A stretch of 47,758 bases of DNA from the NCBI GenBank assembly GCA_002344205.1, contig DDSZ01000043.1, positions 1-47,758 on the forward strand, written 5' to 3'. The DNA comes from Opitutaceae bacterium UBA2377. Its GTDB lineage: Bacteria > Verrucomicrobiota > Verrucomicrobiia > Opitutales > Opitutaceae. The position numbers and the translations under genes were made by a program. Position 1 is the stretch's first letter. The number at the start of each line of letters is the position of its first letter. Of this stretch, positions 26,827 to 35,102 are shown one piece after another. The notes under the pieces are model-generated. The model did not search any database. It saw only the letters and a list, made by a program, of their open reading frames with translations, and had not been told where the DNA came from.

Positions 26827-28482
26827 TCAGCCGGCCGCGGGCACGAAGCCCCACTTCGCCGCGGAGAACAGTCCGCGGTCGCTGAGCTTGAGGTCGGGGA
26901 TCACCAGCAGAGCCATGAAGGAGAGCGTCATGAAGGGCGCATCGAGCGCGGAGCCCAGTTGCTTCGCCCGCCGGTCGATCCCGGTGTAGCGCCGCGCCAC
27001 GGCCCGCCCGTCGCGATCCGACATCAGGCCCGCGATGGGCAACGGCAGCACGGCGGATCGCCCCCGCCCCACCACGCTGAGCCCGCCGCAGTGCCGGATG
27101 ACCAGGTTTACCGCCTCCGCCAGCGCAGCGTCGTCGCACCCCACGGCCACGATGTTGTGGGAATCGTGCGCCACCGAGGAGGCGATCGCACCCCCTTTGA
27201 GCCCAAAACCGCGGATGAAACCCACCGCCACGGGCGCGCGCGGGACATAGCGGTTGACGACGGCGAGCTTGAGGATGTCGCGCTGCAGGTCGGGCACGAT
27301 GCAGCCGGTGACAATCCGCGCCGGCTCGCGCAAATGACGCGTCACCAACTGGCCGTTCAGCGCCTCAATGACGTTAAGTTGCAGGGAGGAATTTCCCGTC
27401 GTCACCCGGCAGGCGAAATCTCCCGCCAACCTGGGCTTCGCCTTGAACTTGTTGGGGGTCGCGCTCCGCTGCCGCGGCAACCGGCTGCGGCCGCCAGATG
27501 CCACGAGTTCCCCCCGCAGGTAGGTGCGGCGCACCCGGAAATTCCGCCAACCGTCCACCACGATGAAATCCGCCGGATCACCCGCGCGCAGCAGGCCCAC
27601 TTCAAGGCCGTAATGCTCCACCGGGTTGACCGACGCACAGCGCAGCACATCGAATTTATTCGCGCCGGTCGCCAGCGCCCGCCGCACGTGCCGGTCAATG
27701 TGTCCGCCGACCAGCAGGTCGGGATGCAGGTCGTCGCAGCAGAACATCACGCGGTCGGGGTGCGTTTTCAGCAGGGGCGCGAGCGCGGCGAAGTTACGCG
27801 CAGCCGAACCCTCGCGAATGAGGATTTTCATGCCGGCCGCCAGCTTGTCCTGCGCTTCCGCCAGCGTGAAACACTCATGGTCGGTTGTCGGCCCCGCTGC
27901 GGCGTAGGCCTGCGCTTGGGCGCCGCGAAGACCGGGGGCGTGGCCGTCCACCTGCTTGCCGAGCCGCTGCGCCGTCGCGATCATCGCCCGCAACGCCGGG
28001 TCACCCGCCAGCACGCCGGGAAAATTCATGACCTCGGCCAGGTAGCGCACCTCGCTACGCCGCAACAGCCGCGCCACGGCCGCGGCATCCAGCGCGGCAC
28101 CCGCGGTTTCAAACGACGTCGCCGGCACGCAGGAGGGCGCACCAAAATTAAATTTCAGCGGCGTCCGCCGGCCGTCGCGGATCATATGGAGCACCCCGGG
28201 TGCCCCGAGCACGTTGGCAATCTCGTGCGGGTCCGACACCGTGGCGACGGTGCCGTGGAGCACCGCCAGCCGCGCAAACTCCGCCGGCGGCAGCAGCGAG
28301 CTCTCGATGTGGATATGCGCATCCACCAGCCCGGGCATGATCAGTTGCTTTGCCCGCACGGTCGGATCTTCGCGCACGGCGGTGATCCGGCCCGCCGCCC
28401 ATTCCACGCGGCCGGGAAAAATCCGCCGCCGGTGCAGGTCCACCACCTGTCCGGCGAGTTGTTGCCGCTTGATTGCCGCCAT
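26827..28482 (-). CDS. ade: Adenine deaminase
   Basis: 551 aa. It converts adenine to hypoxanthine and ammonia (purine salvage) with a di-metal amidohydrolase active site. Visible features are the metal pair LIMPGLVDAHIHIESSLL (about residues 47-64), VSDPHEIANVLGAPG (about 81), the carboxylated-Lys/metal region AEVMNFPGVLAGDP (about 145), VDGHAPGLRGAQAQAYA, PTTDHECFTLAEA, and VMFCCDDLHPDLLVGGHID (Asp ligand). The C-terminal Ade domain has VAVGCDDAALAEAVNLVI and VLPLPIAGLMSD. The start is the ATG at 28480-28482; the frame opens much farther upstream opposite clpP, which is a shadow. Confidence 0.93.
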   Translation of the reverse strand: MAAIKRQQLAGQVVDLHRRRIFPGRVEWAAGRITAVREDPTVRAKQLIMPGLVDAHIHIESSLLPPAEFARLAVLHGTVATVSDPHEIANVLGAPGVLHMIRDGRRTPLKFNFGAPSCVPATSFETAGAALDAAAVARLLRRSEVRYLAEVMNFPGVLAGDPALRAMIATAQRLGKQVDGHAPGLRGAQAQAYAAAGPTTDHECFTLAEAQDKLAAGMKILIREGSAARNFAALAPLLKTHPDRVMFCCDDLHPDLLVGGHIDRHVRRALATGANKFDVLRCASVNPVEHYGLEVGLLRAGDPADFIVVDGWRNFRVRRTYLRGELVASGGRSRLPRQRSATPNKFKAKPRLAGDFACRVTTGNSSLQLNVIEALNGQLVTRHLREPARIVTGCIVPDLQRDILKLAVVNRYVPRAPVAVGFIRGFGLKGGAIASSVAHDSHNIVAVGCDDAALAEAVNLVIRHCGGLSVVGRGRSAVLPLPIAGLMSDRDGRAVARRYTGIDRRAKQLGSALDAPFMTLSFMALLVIPDLKLSDRGLFSAAKWGFVPAAG

Positions 28483-28602
28483 GGCCGCAGCTTGGTCGCC
28501 AAGTCTGCTCTGGCAACCCTCTTGCAAGCGGCCTGAGCCCGATTGCCCAATTGCCTCGTCAGCCCTTGCCAAAATGGACGACACCGCCCACGTTTTCACC
28601 CC
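28483..28602. promoter_or_regulatory. Divergent intergenic region ade / clpP
   Basis: 120 bp between the divergent starts of the adenine deaminase and clpP. It must contain both promoters; on the clpP side TTGCCC/TTGCCA words occur, but I could not define -35/-10 pairs with confidence. Confidence 0.35.
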
Positions 28603-29256
28603 ATGCATTTTGACAACCTTCAGCCCGGACTCTCCGCCCCACTGCCCCGTCTTGACGATGAGGATGAGGACGAGGAGTCGGAAACCTCCCCGGCCAAGAA
28701 AGCGGGCGCACCCGTCGGGCTGCTTATCCAGAAGAAATTCCTCGCCCAGCGAAAGATCTTCCTCTGGGGCGCAGTGACCGATGAGACCGCCAAGGACATC
28801 ACGGAAAAACTGCTCTACCTTGAGGCCGACGCGCCCGGGCAGGAGATTTTCTTCTACATCAACACCCCCGGCGGCTCCATCACCGCGGGCATGGCGGTTT
28901 ACGACACCATGCAGTTGATCACCTCGCCGATCACCGTGATCGTCACGGGCATGGCCGCCTCCATGGGCTCCATCCTCCTCAGCGGGGCGAAGAAGGGCCG
29001 CCGCCTCCTCTACCCCCATTCGCGCGTGCTCATCCACCAGCCGCTCATCTCCGGCCGCTTCATCGGCCCGGCCACGGACATCAACATCCAGGCCCAGGAG
29101 ATGGAAAAACTCCGCGCCGAGCTGAACCAGATCCTCGCCACCGCCTCCGGCCAGCCGCTGGAGCGCATCACGCAGGACACCGACCGCGACTTCTACCTCA
29201 ACGCGCAGGAAGCCATCGAATACGGTCTCGCCGACCGTATCGTGGACAAGGTTTAA
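28603..29256 (+). CDS. clpP: ATP-dependent Clp protease proteolytic subunit
   Basis: 217 aa, a serine peptidase barrel subunit that works with ClpX/ClpA-type ATPases. Catalytic Ser is in VTGMAASMGSILLSGAKKG (about residue 121), His in YPHSRVLIHQP (about 146) and Asp in ITQDTDRDFYLNA (about 195). ININTPGGS-like FFYINTPGGSITAGMAVYDT is also present. Before the usual start (IFLWGAVTD) there is an extra acidic stretch DDEDEDEESE (residues 16-25) and a Lys/Pro segment; this may be a propeptide or an N-terminal gate variant. The ATG at 28603 is preferred. It is convergent with the TIGR03790 gene (9 bp apart). Confidence 0.93.
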   Translation: MHFDNLQPGLSAPLPRLDDEDEDEESETSPAKKAGAPVGLLIQKKFLAQRKIFLWGAVTDETAKDITEKLLYLEADAPGQEIFFYINTPGGSITAGMAVYDTMQLITSPITVIVTGMAASMGSILLSGAKKGRRLLYPHSRVLIHQPLISGRFIGPATDINIQAQEMEKLRAELNQILATASGQPLERITQDTDRDFYLNAQEAIEYGLADRIVDKV

Positions 29257-29265
29257 GCCCAATAG

Positions 29266-30906
29266 CTACGGCTCGGTGTTGGCCCGCGCCGTGAGCGCCG
29301 CCGCTTCCTGCTCCCAACGGGTGCTCTGCATCATGTCGCCGGCGAGCCGGGCGGCGCGGGCGGCTTCGGTGAGCCAAGTCTGCCGCAATTCCGGCGGCGG
29401 GTTGGCGGAGCCGAGCAACGCCTTGTAAGCGCCCACGGCAGCAGCCGGGGCTCCGTGCTGCTCCAGCAGCGCCGCCGCCTGTTGCCAAAGCGCCCACTCG
29501 TCGCTCCGCGCCGATGGCAGAAACGCGGCGAAGCCCAGCATGGGGGCGACGGCCTCGGGCTGACCTTCTTCCGCCAGCAAGCGGGCCAGCGCCACGCCCA
29601 GCGCGAGGCTCGGCTGCCGCCGCATTTCCTGCCGCGCGAGGTCCATCGCCTCGGCGCGCTTTTGCGCGGCGACGAGCCGGTTGATTTCGCGCAACGCGGC
29701 GTAGGCCCGCAGCGTGGCCGGCAACGTCTCCCGGCCGGCCCACTGCTCGGCCTGCTCCCGCGCAAAGGGCCGGTAGAGCGGATCACCGATCACGATGTTT
29801 TGCCAACTGAGCGCCGGGACCGCGTAGTAGGCGGCATCGCCCAGATTATGGCCGCGCGCCAGCATGCGCAGCAGCAGTTGCGGCTGGTGCATGAGCTCCA
29901 GGTAGGGCTCATACACCGCACCGCAGGTGACCGCCGCGCCGCGCGCCACCAGCGGACCGCACCAGCCGGTGGTGGTCGAGCGCAGGGTCTCGGCGGAATT
30001 GCTGTGGATGTGCAGCGCGATCGCCCCCGGTGCCAGGCGGAAATTGGGCAGCGTGAACGGCCCGTTGAGGTGCCGGGCATACCAGCCGAAATAAAGCGCC
30101 GGCGCATCAAAGCGCACTCCCGCCGGAAAGGTGCCCGGCTGCAGCCGCACCTCGGGATCGAAGTGCAGCTCGTCCAACTGCCGCGCCACCGCCTCCAGCC
30201 AGCGCTCGCCCTGCTTGTGCGGTCCGCGCACATCCACATAGGCCCGACCCAGCAATCCATGCCGCTCGGCGCTGATGGTCCGGTCGATCAATGCGATCAC
30301 ATCGGTGGCAGCCGGGCCGTCGAGCCGCGTCACCTTCACCAGTTGGGCCTGATCGAAACTGCCGGGACGCTCGTTCAGGAAAATCGGATTCCGCACAAAG
30401 GCGTTGATGTTGTAGTTGCCCGCGGCGAGCAGGCTGAGCTCGGAGTCCACCGACCCGCGATTGGTGCGGAATTCCGGTTTCTCCGTCATCGGCCGGGCTT
30501 CGGCCGCGAGCTGCGGGTCATGGCTGATCCGCAGCGGGACGCCCCGACAGATCACGAGATAGGAAATGCGGTGGCCCGACATGGCATACTTGATCCGCCC
30601 GACCTCGTCTTGCAGGTTCATCCTGATCGCGCTGATCCAATCTCGCGCCACCAGCTCATCCAGCAGCGGCTGCCAGAGGGTGCGGACAAATTCACCCCAA
30701 CCGATCGTCTCCGCCGCCGCGAGCGACAGGGCGATGATGTTCTCCGCGGGCACCTGTCGTTGCGCGGCATAGTGCCGGGCGATGCGCAGCGAGTCCGGGT
30801 CGTTGGCGTTGGCGAGGATGATCAGGCGCGACGACGCCTCATCGCCGCTCGCCGCCGCGAACAGCGACAGGCCTATCCAGAGCATTCCGGTCCGCAGCCA
30901 GCGCAT
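29266..30906 (-). CDS. TIGR03790 family exported protein
   Basis: 546 aa. A signal peptide at about 1-22 (GMLWIGLSLFAAASG). The pattern RLIILANANDPDSLRIARHYAAQRQVP..NIIAL, then YLVICRGVPLRI (about 135), SVDSELSLLA (about 169), a large middle part with LYFGWYARHLNGPF, GAIALHIHSNSAETLR and VTCGAVYEPYLE, fits the TIGR03790 family of Planctomycetota/Verrucomicrobiota/Acidobacteria, whose function is unknown. The last 140 residues are helical Ala/Arg-rich repeats resembling TPR-like helices (ARQEMRRQPSLALGVALARL, AYKALLGSANPPPELRQTWL). It is the third gene after infC and the amidase on the same strand. Confidence 0.85.
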   Translation of the reverse strand: MRWLRTGMLWIGLSLFAAASGDEASSRLIILANANDPDSLRIARHYAAQRQVPAENIIALSLAAAETIGWGEFVRTLWQPLLDELVARDWISAIRMNLQDEVGRIKYAMSGHRISYLVICRGVPLRISHDPQLAAEARPMTEKPEFRTNRGSVDSELSLLAAGNYNINAFVRNPIFLNERPGSFDQAQLVKVTRLDGPAATDVIALIDRTISAERHGLLGRAYVDVRGPHKQGERWLEAVARQLDELHFDPEVRLQPGTFPAGVRFDAPALYFGWYARHLNGPFTLPNFRLAPGAIALHIHSNSAETLRSTTTGWCGPLVARGAAVTCGAVYEPYLELMHQPQLLLRMLARGHNLGDAAYYAVPALSWQNIVIGDPLYRPFAREQAEQWAGRETLPATLRAYAALREINRLVAAQKRAEAMDLARQEMRRQPSLALGVALARLLAEEGQPEAVAPMLGFAAFLPSARSDEWALWQQAAALLEQHGAPAAAVGAYKALLGSANPPPELRQTWLTEAARAARLAGDMMQSTRWEQEAAALTARANTEP

Positions 30907-30964
30907 CCCGCCACTCTGAAGCCCCGGTGGCGGATTTCGAGAATACAATCGCACCCTGCCGCAC

Positions 30965-32038
30965 TCAGGGCTGGTCCGCCCGTTGCCGGCGAACGCCCTC
31001 CAGCGCGGCGGCATATTTCCGGACCGCCTCCGCGATGGCCACGGCCACCTGCTGGCGGTAGGCGGGTGTGGCAATCTTCGCAGCCTCGGTGTCGTTGGAG
31101 AGAAACCCCGCCTCCACGAGGACGGCCGGGCATGAGGCCAACCGGAGCACCGCCAGCCGGCCGCGCTTGAGCCCGCGGTCGGAAGCCTTGAGCTCCCGGA
31201 GCAGTTCCCGGTGAACCTCGTAGCCGAGCAGGCTGTTCCAATGATCGTGGCGGTTGCCGAGATTGGCGATACCCACGGTGCTGTCGGCGCGCTCGGGATC
31301 GCTGTGCGAATACTGAAACTGCGGAGTGAGAGTATAAACCTCCACGCCCGAGACGCGGTCGGCACCGCTCTCCACCGAGTTGTAGTGCACGCTGATAAAC
31401 AGATCGGCGTTTGTGCGGGCGGTCAGCGCGGCGCGGGCCTGCAAATCCTCGGCCTTCGAGCGCGCCAGTTGGCGGTCATCGCCACGGGTCAGTGCGACGG
31501 TGAAGCCCTGGGCCTCAAGCAGCGGCTTGAGCCGCAGCACCGTGTCGAGCGCGAGCGTCTTCTCATCCAACCCCAGCCGCCGGTTCTGCATGCCGGGATC
31601 ATTGCCGCCATGGCCCGGGTCGAGCAGGATGGTTCGCACGAGCGGCAACTGCGCTTCGCCCGCACCGGGTCGCAGCAGGGGCGTCAGGAGTTTCTCCGCG
31701 TCAATCCTGCCCAGTTGCAACCGGCCTCGCGCCAGCCGCACGGGTTCGCCCAGGAAAATGCGCACGCCGTTGAGCCGGATGCCGCGCGTGTCCGCCTCCA
31801 GCTCGAGCTGATGCCAGGCGCTCTTGAGCGTGAGGGTCCGCCCGTCGGCCGCAGGCGAACCCGTGAGCCCGAAACGGGCGCCAAAGGCCGCGGCGTCGAG
31901 ATACTCCAGGCCGGCGAGCCGGACGTTGGGGACCGGACGCGAGGGCGCAGCGCGATCAACCGCACCCAAGGCGGTTCCGGCCATGCCCATCAGCAGCCAC
32001 GCCAGGACGTGGGCAAACTGGATGCAGGCGGGGCGCAC
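30965..32038 (-). CDS. N-acetylmuramoyl-L-alanine amidase (Amidase_3, AmiC type)
   Basis: 357 aa. A signal peptide (AWLLMGMAGTALGA, residues about 13-26), then a small beta domain with copper-amine-oxidase-like fold (EYLDAAAFGARFGL, WHQLELEADTRGIRLNG, about 45-110) and the Amidase_3 domain: TILLDPGHGGNDPGMQN (Zn His, about 143), DLFISVHYNSVES (Zn His, about 219) and CPAVLVEAGFLSNDTEA (catalytic Glu, about 312). It cuts the peptide from the glycan strand and so takes part in septum splitting or wall turnover. It lies 9 bp behind infC and probably shares its transcript. Confidence 0.92.
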   Translation of the reverse strand: MRPACIQFAHVLAWLLMGMAGTALGAVDRAAPSRPVPNVRLAGLEYLDAAAFGARFGLTGSPAADGRTLTLKSAWHQLELEADTRGIRLNGVRIFLGEPVRLARGRLQLGRIDAEKLLTPLLRPGAGEAQLPLVRTILLDPGHGGNDPGMQNRRLGLDEKTLALDTVLRLKPLLEAQGFTVALTRGDDRQLARSKAEDLQARAALTARTNADLFISVHYNSVESGADRVSGVEVYTLTPQFQYSHSDPERADSTVGIANLGNRHDHWNSLLGYEVHRELLRELKASDRGLKRGRLAVLRLASCPAVLVEAGFLSNDTEAAKIATPAYRQQVAVAIAEAVRKYAAALEGVRRQRADQP

Positions 32039-32047
32039 GGGCGCTCC

Positions 32048-32689
32048 TCAAGCGCCCGCCGGCGACGCTTCGTCCTCGGTATCCGCTTCCTCGATGGCGA
32101 ACTTCGGCTTGCGCTTGTTCACCGGCAGCGGGGTAAGCATGACGTTGATATTCCGCCCGATCAGCTTCGGCGGCGAATCCGGATGGCCCATGCCGGCCAG
32201 CTCGGTCACCGCGCGCTTCATCACCTCGAAGCCGATCTCGGTGTGGGCCATCTCCCGGCCGCGAAACTTGAGTCGCATCTTCACCTTGTTGCCGTGGCCG
32301 AGGAACTCCTCCGCATGGCGCAGCTTGGTGAAAAAGTCGCCGTCGGCGATGCGCGCCGTGAACTCGATCTCCTTGATCTTGCTGGCCGTGGATTTGACGT
32401 GGGAGGTCTTCTTCGACTCTTCGTAAACATACTTGCCAAAGTCCATGATCCGGCAGACCGGCGGCGTGGCATTGGGCGCCACCTCGACCAGATCGAGGCC
32501 GACCTCAAGCGCGAGGACGATGGCCTTGGCGGTGTCGATGATGCCAAGTTGCTTGCCCTCGGGGGAAATCAACCGCACTTGCGGGACCTTGATGCGGTGG
32601 TTGCGACGGATGTTCGCAAACGGGTCGACATTGCGACGCTGATAATAGCCGGAACGGTTGCCGCCGGCGGAAGGAAACGAATTGGCCAT
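32048..32689 (-). CDS. infC: Translation initiation factor IF-3
   Basis: 213 aa. It keeps the ribosomal subunits apart and checks the initiator tRNA. The N-domain is RRNHRIKVPQVRLISPEGKQLG and LVEVAPNATPPVCRIMDFGKY (ending about residue 89), the basic linker KYVYEESKKTSHVKSTASKIK, and the C-domain EIEFTARIADGDFFTKLRHAEEFL with KVKMRLKFRGREMAHTE. Both ends are longer than usual (N-terminal NSFPSAGGNRSGYYQRR, C-terminal acidic EEADTEDEASPAGA). The start codon is ATG 32687-32689; a TTG lies directly before it after an in-frame stop. rpmI and rplT do not follow, unlike in most bacteria. Confidence 0.95.
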   Translation of the reverse strand: MANSFPSAGGNRSGYYQRRNVDPFANIRRNHRIKVPQVRLISPEGKQLGIIDTAKAIVLALEVGLDLVEVAPNATPPVCRIMDFGKYVYEESKKTSHVKSTASKIKEIEFTARIADGDFFTKLRHAEEFLGHGNKVKMRLKFRGREMAHTEIGFEVMKRAVTELAGMGHPDSPPKLIGRNINVMLTPLPVNKRKPKFAIEEADTEDEASPAGA

Positions 32690-32771
32690 CAATTAGGTAG
32701 GGAATGCTGATCTGGGTCGGGGATGCTTCTCGCGCCTTAAGTCGCTGATGACAATAACTATTTAGCCTCCT

Positions 32772-33167
32772 TCAAACGCTGAAGCTTTCCCCGCACGAGC
32801 AACTGGCCTTGGCATTCGGGTTGGCAAACTTGAAGCCGCCGGCGATCAGCCGGTCCGAGTAGTCCACCTCGGTGCCCTTCAGGTAGAGGGCGGTCTTGCC
32901 GTCCACGAGCACGTCAATCCCGGCAGACCGCACCACGATGTCGCCGCGCCGCGGCTCGGGGGCAAACTTCAGCTTGTAGCTCAGGCCGTTGCAGCCGCCG
33001 CCGCTGATCGCGATGCGCAGCCAACCGCCCTGTTGTTCGCGGGCGATGAGCGCGGCCACCTTGCGCCCCGCCGCCGCCGTGAGGCGAACGAGGTTTTCAT
33101 TACCCTCCCGCACGCCCTCGGGGAGGGCTTGGACGGAAGGGGCGTTGGGAGCCAAACCGGTGGTCAT
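32772..33167 (-). CDS. A-type Fe-S carrier (ErpA/IscA-like)
   Basis: 132 aa. The domain starts at about residue 27 (VRLTAAAGRKVAALIAREQQ) and has the three conserved cysteines: GGGCNGLSYKL (about residue 60) and CSCGESFSV at the C-terminus. These proteins accept Fe-S clusters from the SufBCD scaffold and pass them on. An N-terminal Pro/Glu-rich tail of some 25 residues is extra. The start is ATG 33165-33167; a GTG at 33185 is possible. It stands apart from the suf genes of this window. Confidence 0.9.
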   Translation of the reverse strand: MTTGLAPNAPSVQALPEGVREGNENLVRLTAAAGRKVAALIAREQQGGWLRIAISGGGCNGLSYKLKFAPEPRRGDIVVRSAGIDVLVDGKTALYLKGTEVDYSDRLIAGGFKFANPNAKASCSCGESFSV

Positions 33168-33215
33168 CGTCGGGCAGACTGGCACCGCGGGTGCAGCGGC
33201 GCAAGCGCGGCCGGG

Positions 33216-35087
33216 TCAATTTCCGGTCTTGGTCCGCAGGAGGTCGAAGCTGCGGCGCGGGTTGATCAGGTTGATCCGACCGTCCGCGCTGCGTTCGGCG
33301 CCGTCCATGATGAGGGCCGTGAGCGCGGCCACATCAAGGGAGGGATCGAGCGCGAGCAGTTTGCCGGCGAGGTTGGCGACATTGGGCGCGGCCATGGAGG
33401 TGCCAGAGTATTTCATTCGCTCGCCGCCGGGCAGCCAGCTCTCGACCTCGAAGCCGTTGGCGTGGACATCGACGTTGGCGCCGAAACTAGTGAACGAGGT
33501 TTCCTCGCCGGCCTGGTCCACCGCCCCGACCGTCAGCACGTTGGGCAGATCAATACCGGAAGGGATGAACTCCTCGAACGCGGCGTCGTTGTCGCTGTTG
33601 CCGGCCGCGGCGATGAAGAGGATCTCCGGCGCCTCGCGCATGGCCTCGGTGAGGGCAACACGGGCGAGTTCGAAAAGTTCGCGCGAAAGCTGGCGGCGCT
33701 CCTCGGGCGTGCCACCCGTGCCGTTGGCTTCAAAGGCGGCCTCGATGCCGCGCGGCGAACCGCCCCAGCTCATGTTTACCACCCGGACGCCGTGCTGCCG
33801 GAAGTAGGCCACGACCGCACGGGCGGCCGCGGCATCCTTCTCCGCCTGTTCGCGCGTCGGCACGTCGGGGATCATCCGGTGGTCAAAGGTCAGGCGCGCC
33901 GTGAGCACGCGGATGGCGGGATTGCCCGCCGCGGCGATGCCGGCGACGTGCGTGCCGTGCGTGTAGTTGCCGAAGAGGTTGAGGCTTTCGATGAAGGGCT
34001 GCACGTCGGCAGGGGCCAGGCCGGCGAGGTGTTGCCGGAGCGCGGCGGACTCCGGACTGTCGATGCTGGCCTGCAGGTCGAGCAGACCCTTGGTCCAGTT
34101 GCGGGCCGTGGGATAGAGCGCCATCTGCTCCTCGGAAAGCGCGACCAGCAGCTCCGGCACGGGGTTGGACTTCATGTCGTAGGCGATGCCATGGATGTCG
34201 TCCACGTAGCCGTTGCCGTCCGTGTCCGCGCCGTCGGCCTGTTCCGCGGGGTTGGTCCACAACTGGCCCGGCAGGACGGCCGGATCCAGGCCGCTGTCCC
34301 AGATGGCGACCACCACGGGAGTCAGGGTCGCATCGGGCGCGAGGGTGATGTCGCGCTCGGGCCAGATGTTGGGCTTTTCGACCTGGTTGGCCTCGATGAT
34401 CGCCGCCAGCGCCGCGACCCGCTCGGCCTTGAGCGGCAGATAGTGGGCCACCGACACGCGCTGGTTGATCAAAGTCGTGGCAACATCGCCGCTGATGCTC
34501 CCGGCCTTGTCCACACCCGGCTGCAACGCGGCCTCCAGGTTGCCGACGATCAGGGCCTCGGAGATGATTTCCGCCGAGGCGCGGGCCGACTTGAGATTGT
34601 CCGCGACCACCGCCCACGGCAGCGATTGGAGCTTCGCCGCATAAATGCGGGCGAAGGCCGCGCGGAAGGCATCCTCCGTGGCGTAGTCGCCGCTCTCCCG
34701 CGCCGCCATGTAGCTGTCGGCGAGCAGCCCCGTCGTCAGCCGGCTGGCGGGCTTTTCCTCCATCTCCCGCACCGCGGCGAGCTTGGCCCGCGCCGCCACA
34801 AAATCGCCGGCGTGCAGATCCATGGTCATCAGCGTGAGCAGAATGCCCTGCAAGGTCGTGCGGTCGGCGATATCGTAGTCGTTGAGCAACTTTTCCAAAT
34901 CGGCCCGCACCGCGACGGCGAGGCTGGCGTAAGCGTCATCGTTGGTGACGACGTCAGTCACCTTGCCCGAAAACTCGTAACTGAAGCGCGGGAGCTGGTC
35001 CTGCGAGGTGATGCGCGGCTTGTCCGCCAGCGCGGTTGCAACCAGCAGCAGGCCGGCAAACAGGAAACGGAGGGAGGGGATGTTCAT
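33216..35087 (-). CDS. Subtilisin-like serine protease (S8 family)
   Basis: 623 aa, secreted (signal peptide SLRFLFAGLLLVATALADKP). After a 250-residue N-terminal helical region with repeated short helices (possible pro-region or inhibitor-like part), the S8 triad appears: Asp in PVVVAIWDSGLDPAVLPGQ (about 274), His in THGTHVAGIAAAGNPAI (about 377) and Ser in SGTSMAAPNVANLAGKLLAL (about 563). FIAAAGNSDNDAAFEEF supplies the oxyanion Asn (about 499). No C-terminal sorting domain is visible. Whether it matures outside or stays in the periplasm is open. Confidence 0.93.
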   Translation of the reverse strand: MNIPSLRFLFAGLLLVATALADKPRITSQDQLPRFSYEFSGKVTDVVTNDDAYASLAVAVRADLEKLLNDYDIADRTTLQGILLTLMTMDLHAGDFVAARAKLAAVREMEEKPASRLTTGLLADSYMAARESGDYATEDAFRAAFARIYAAKLQSLPWAVVADNLKSARASAEIISEALIVGNLEAALQPGVDKAGSISGDVATTLINQRVSVAHYLPLKAERVAALAAIIEANQVEKPNIWPERDITLAPDATLTPVVVAIWDSGLDPAVLPGQLWTNPAEQADGADTDGNGYVDDIHGIAYDMKSNPVPELLVALSEEQMALYPTARNWTKGLLDLQASIDSPESAALRQHLAGLAPADVQPFIESLNLFGNYTHGTHVAGIAAAGNPAIRVLTARLTFDHRMIPDVPTREQAEKDAAAARAVVAYFRQHGVRVVNMSWGGSPRGIEAAFEANGTGGTPEERRQLSRELFELARVALTEAMREAPEILFIAAAGNSDNDAAFEEFIPSGIDLPNVLTVGAVDQAGEETSFTSFGANVDVHANGFEVESWLPGGERMKYSGTSMAAPNVANLAGKLLALDPSLDVAALTALIMDGAERSADGRINLINPRRSFDLLRTKTGN

Positions 35088-35102
35088 GGTGCAGCTATGG
35101 AG

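Noticed and set aside
29455..32710. Long plus-strand frames opposite TIGR03790, amidase and infC
   Set aside because: No family motifs; the opposite strand has complete catalytic motifs and signal peptides.
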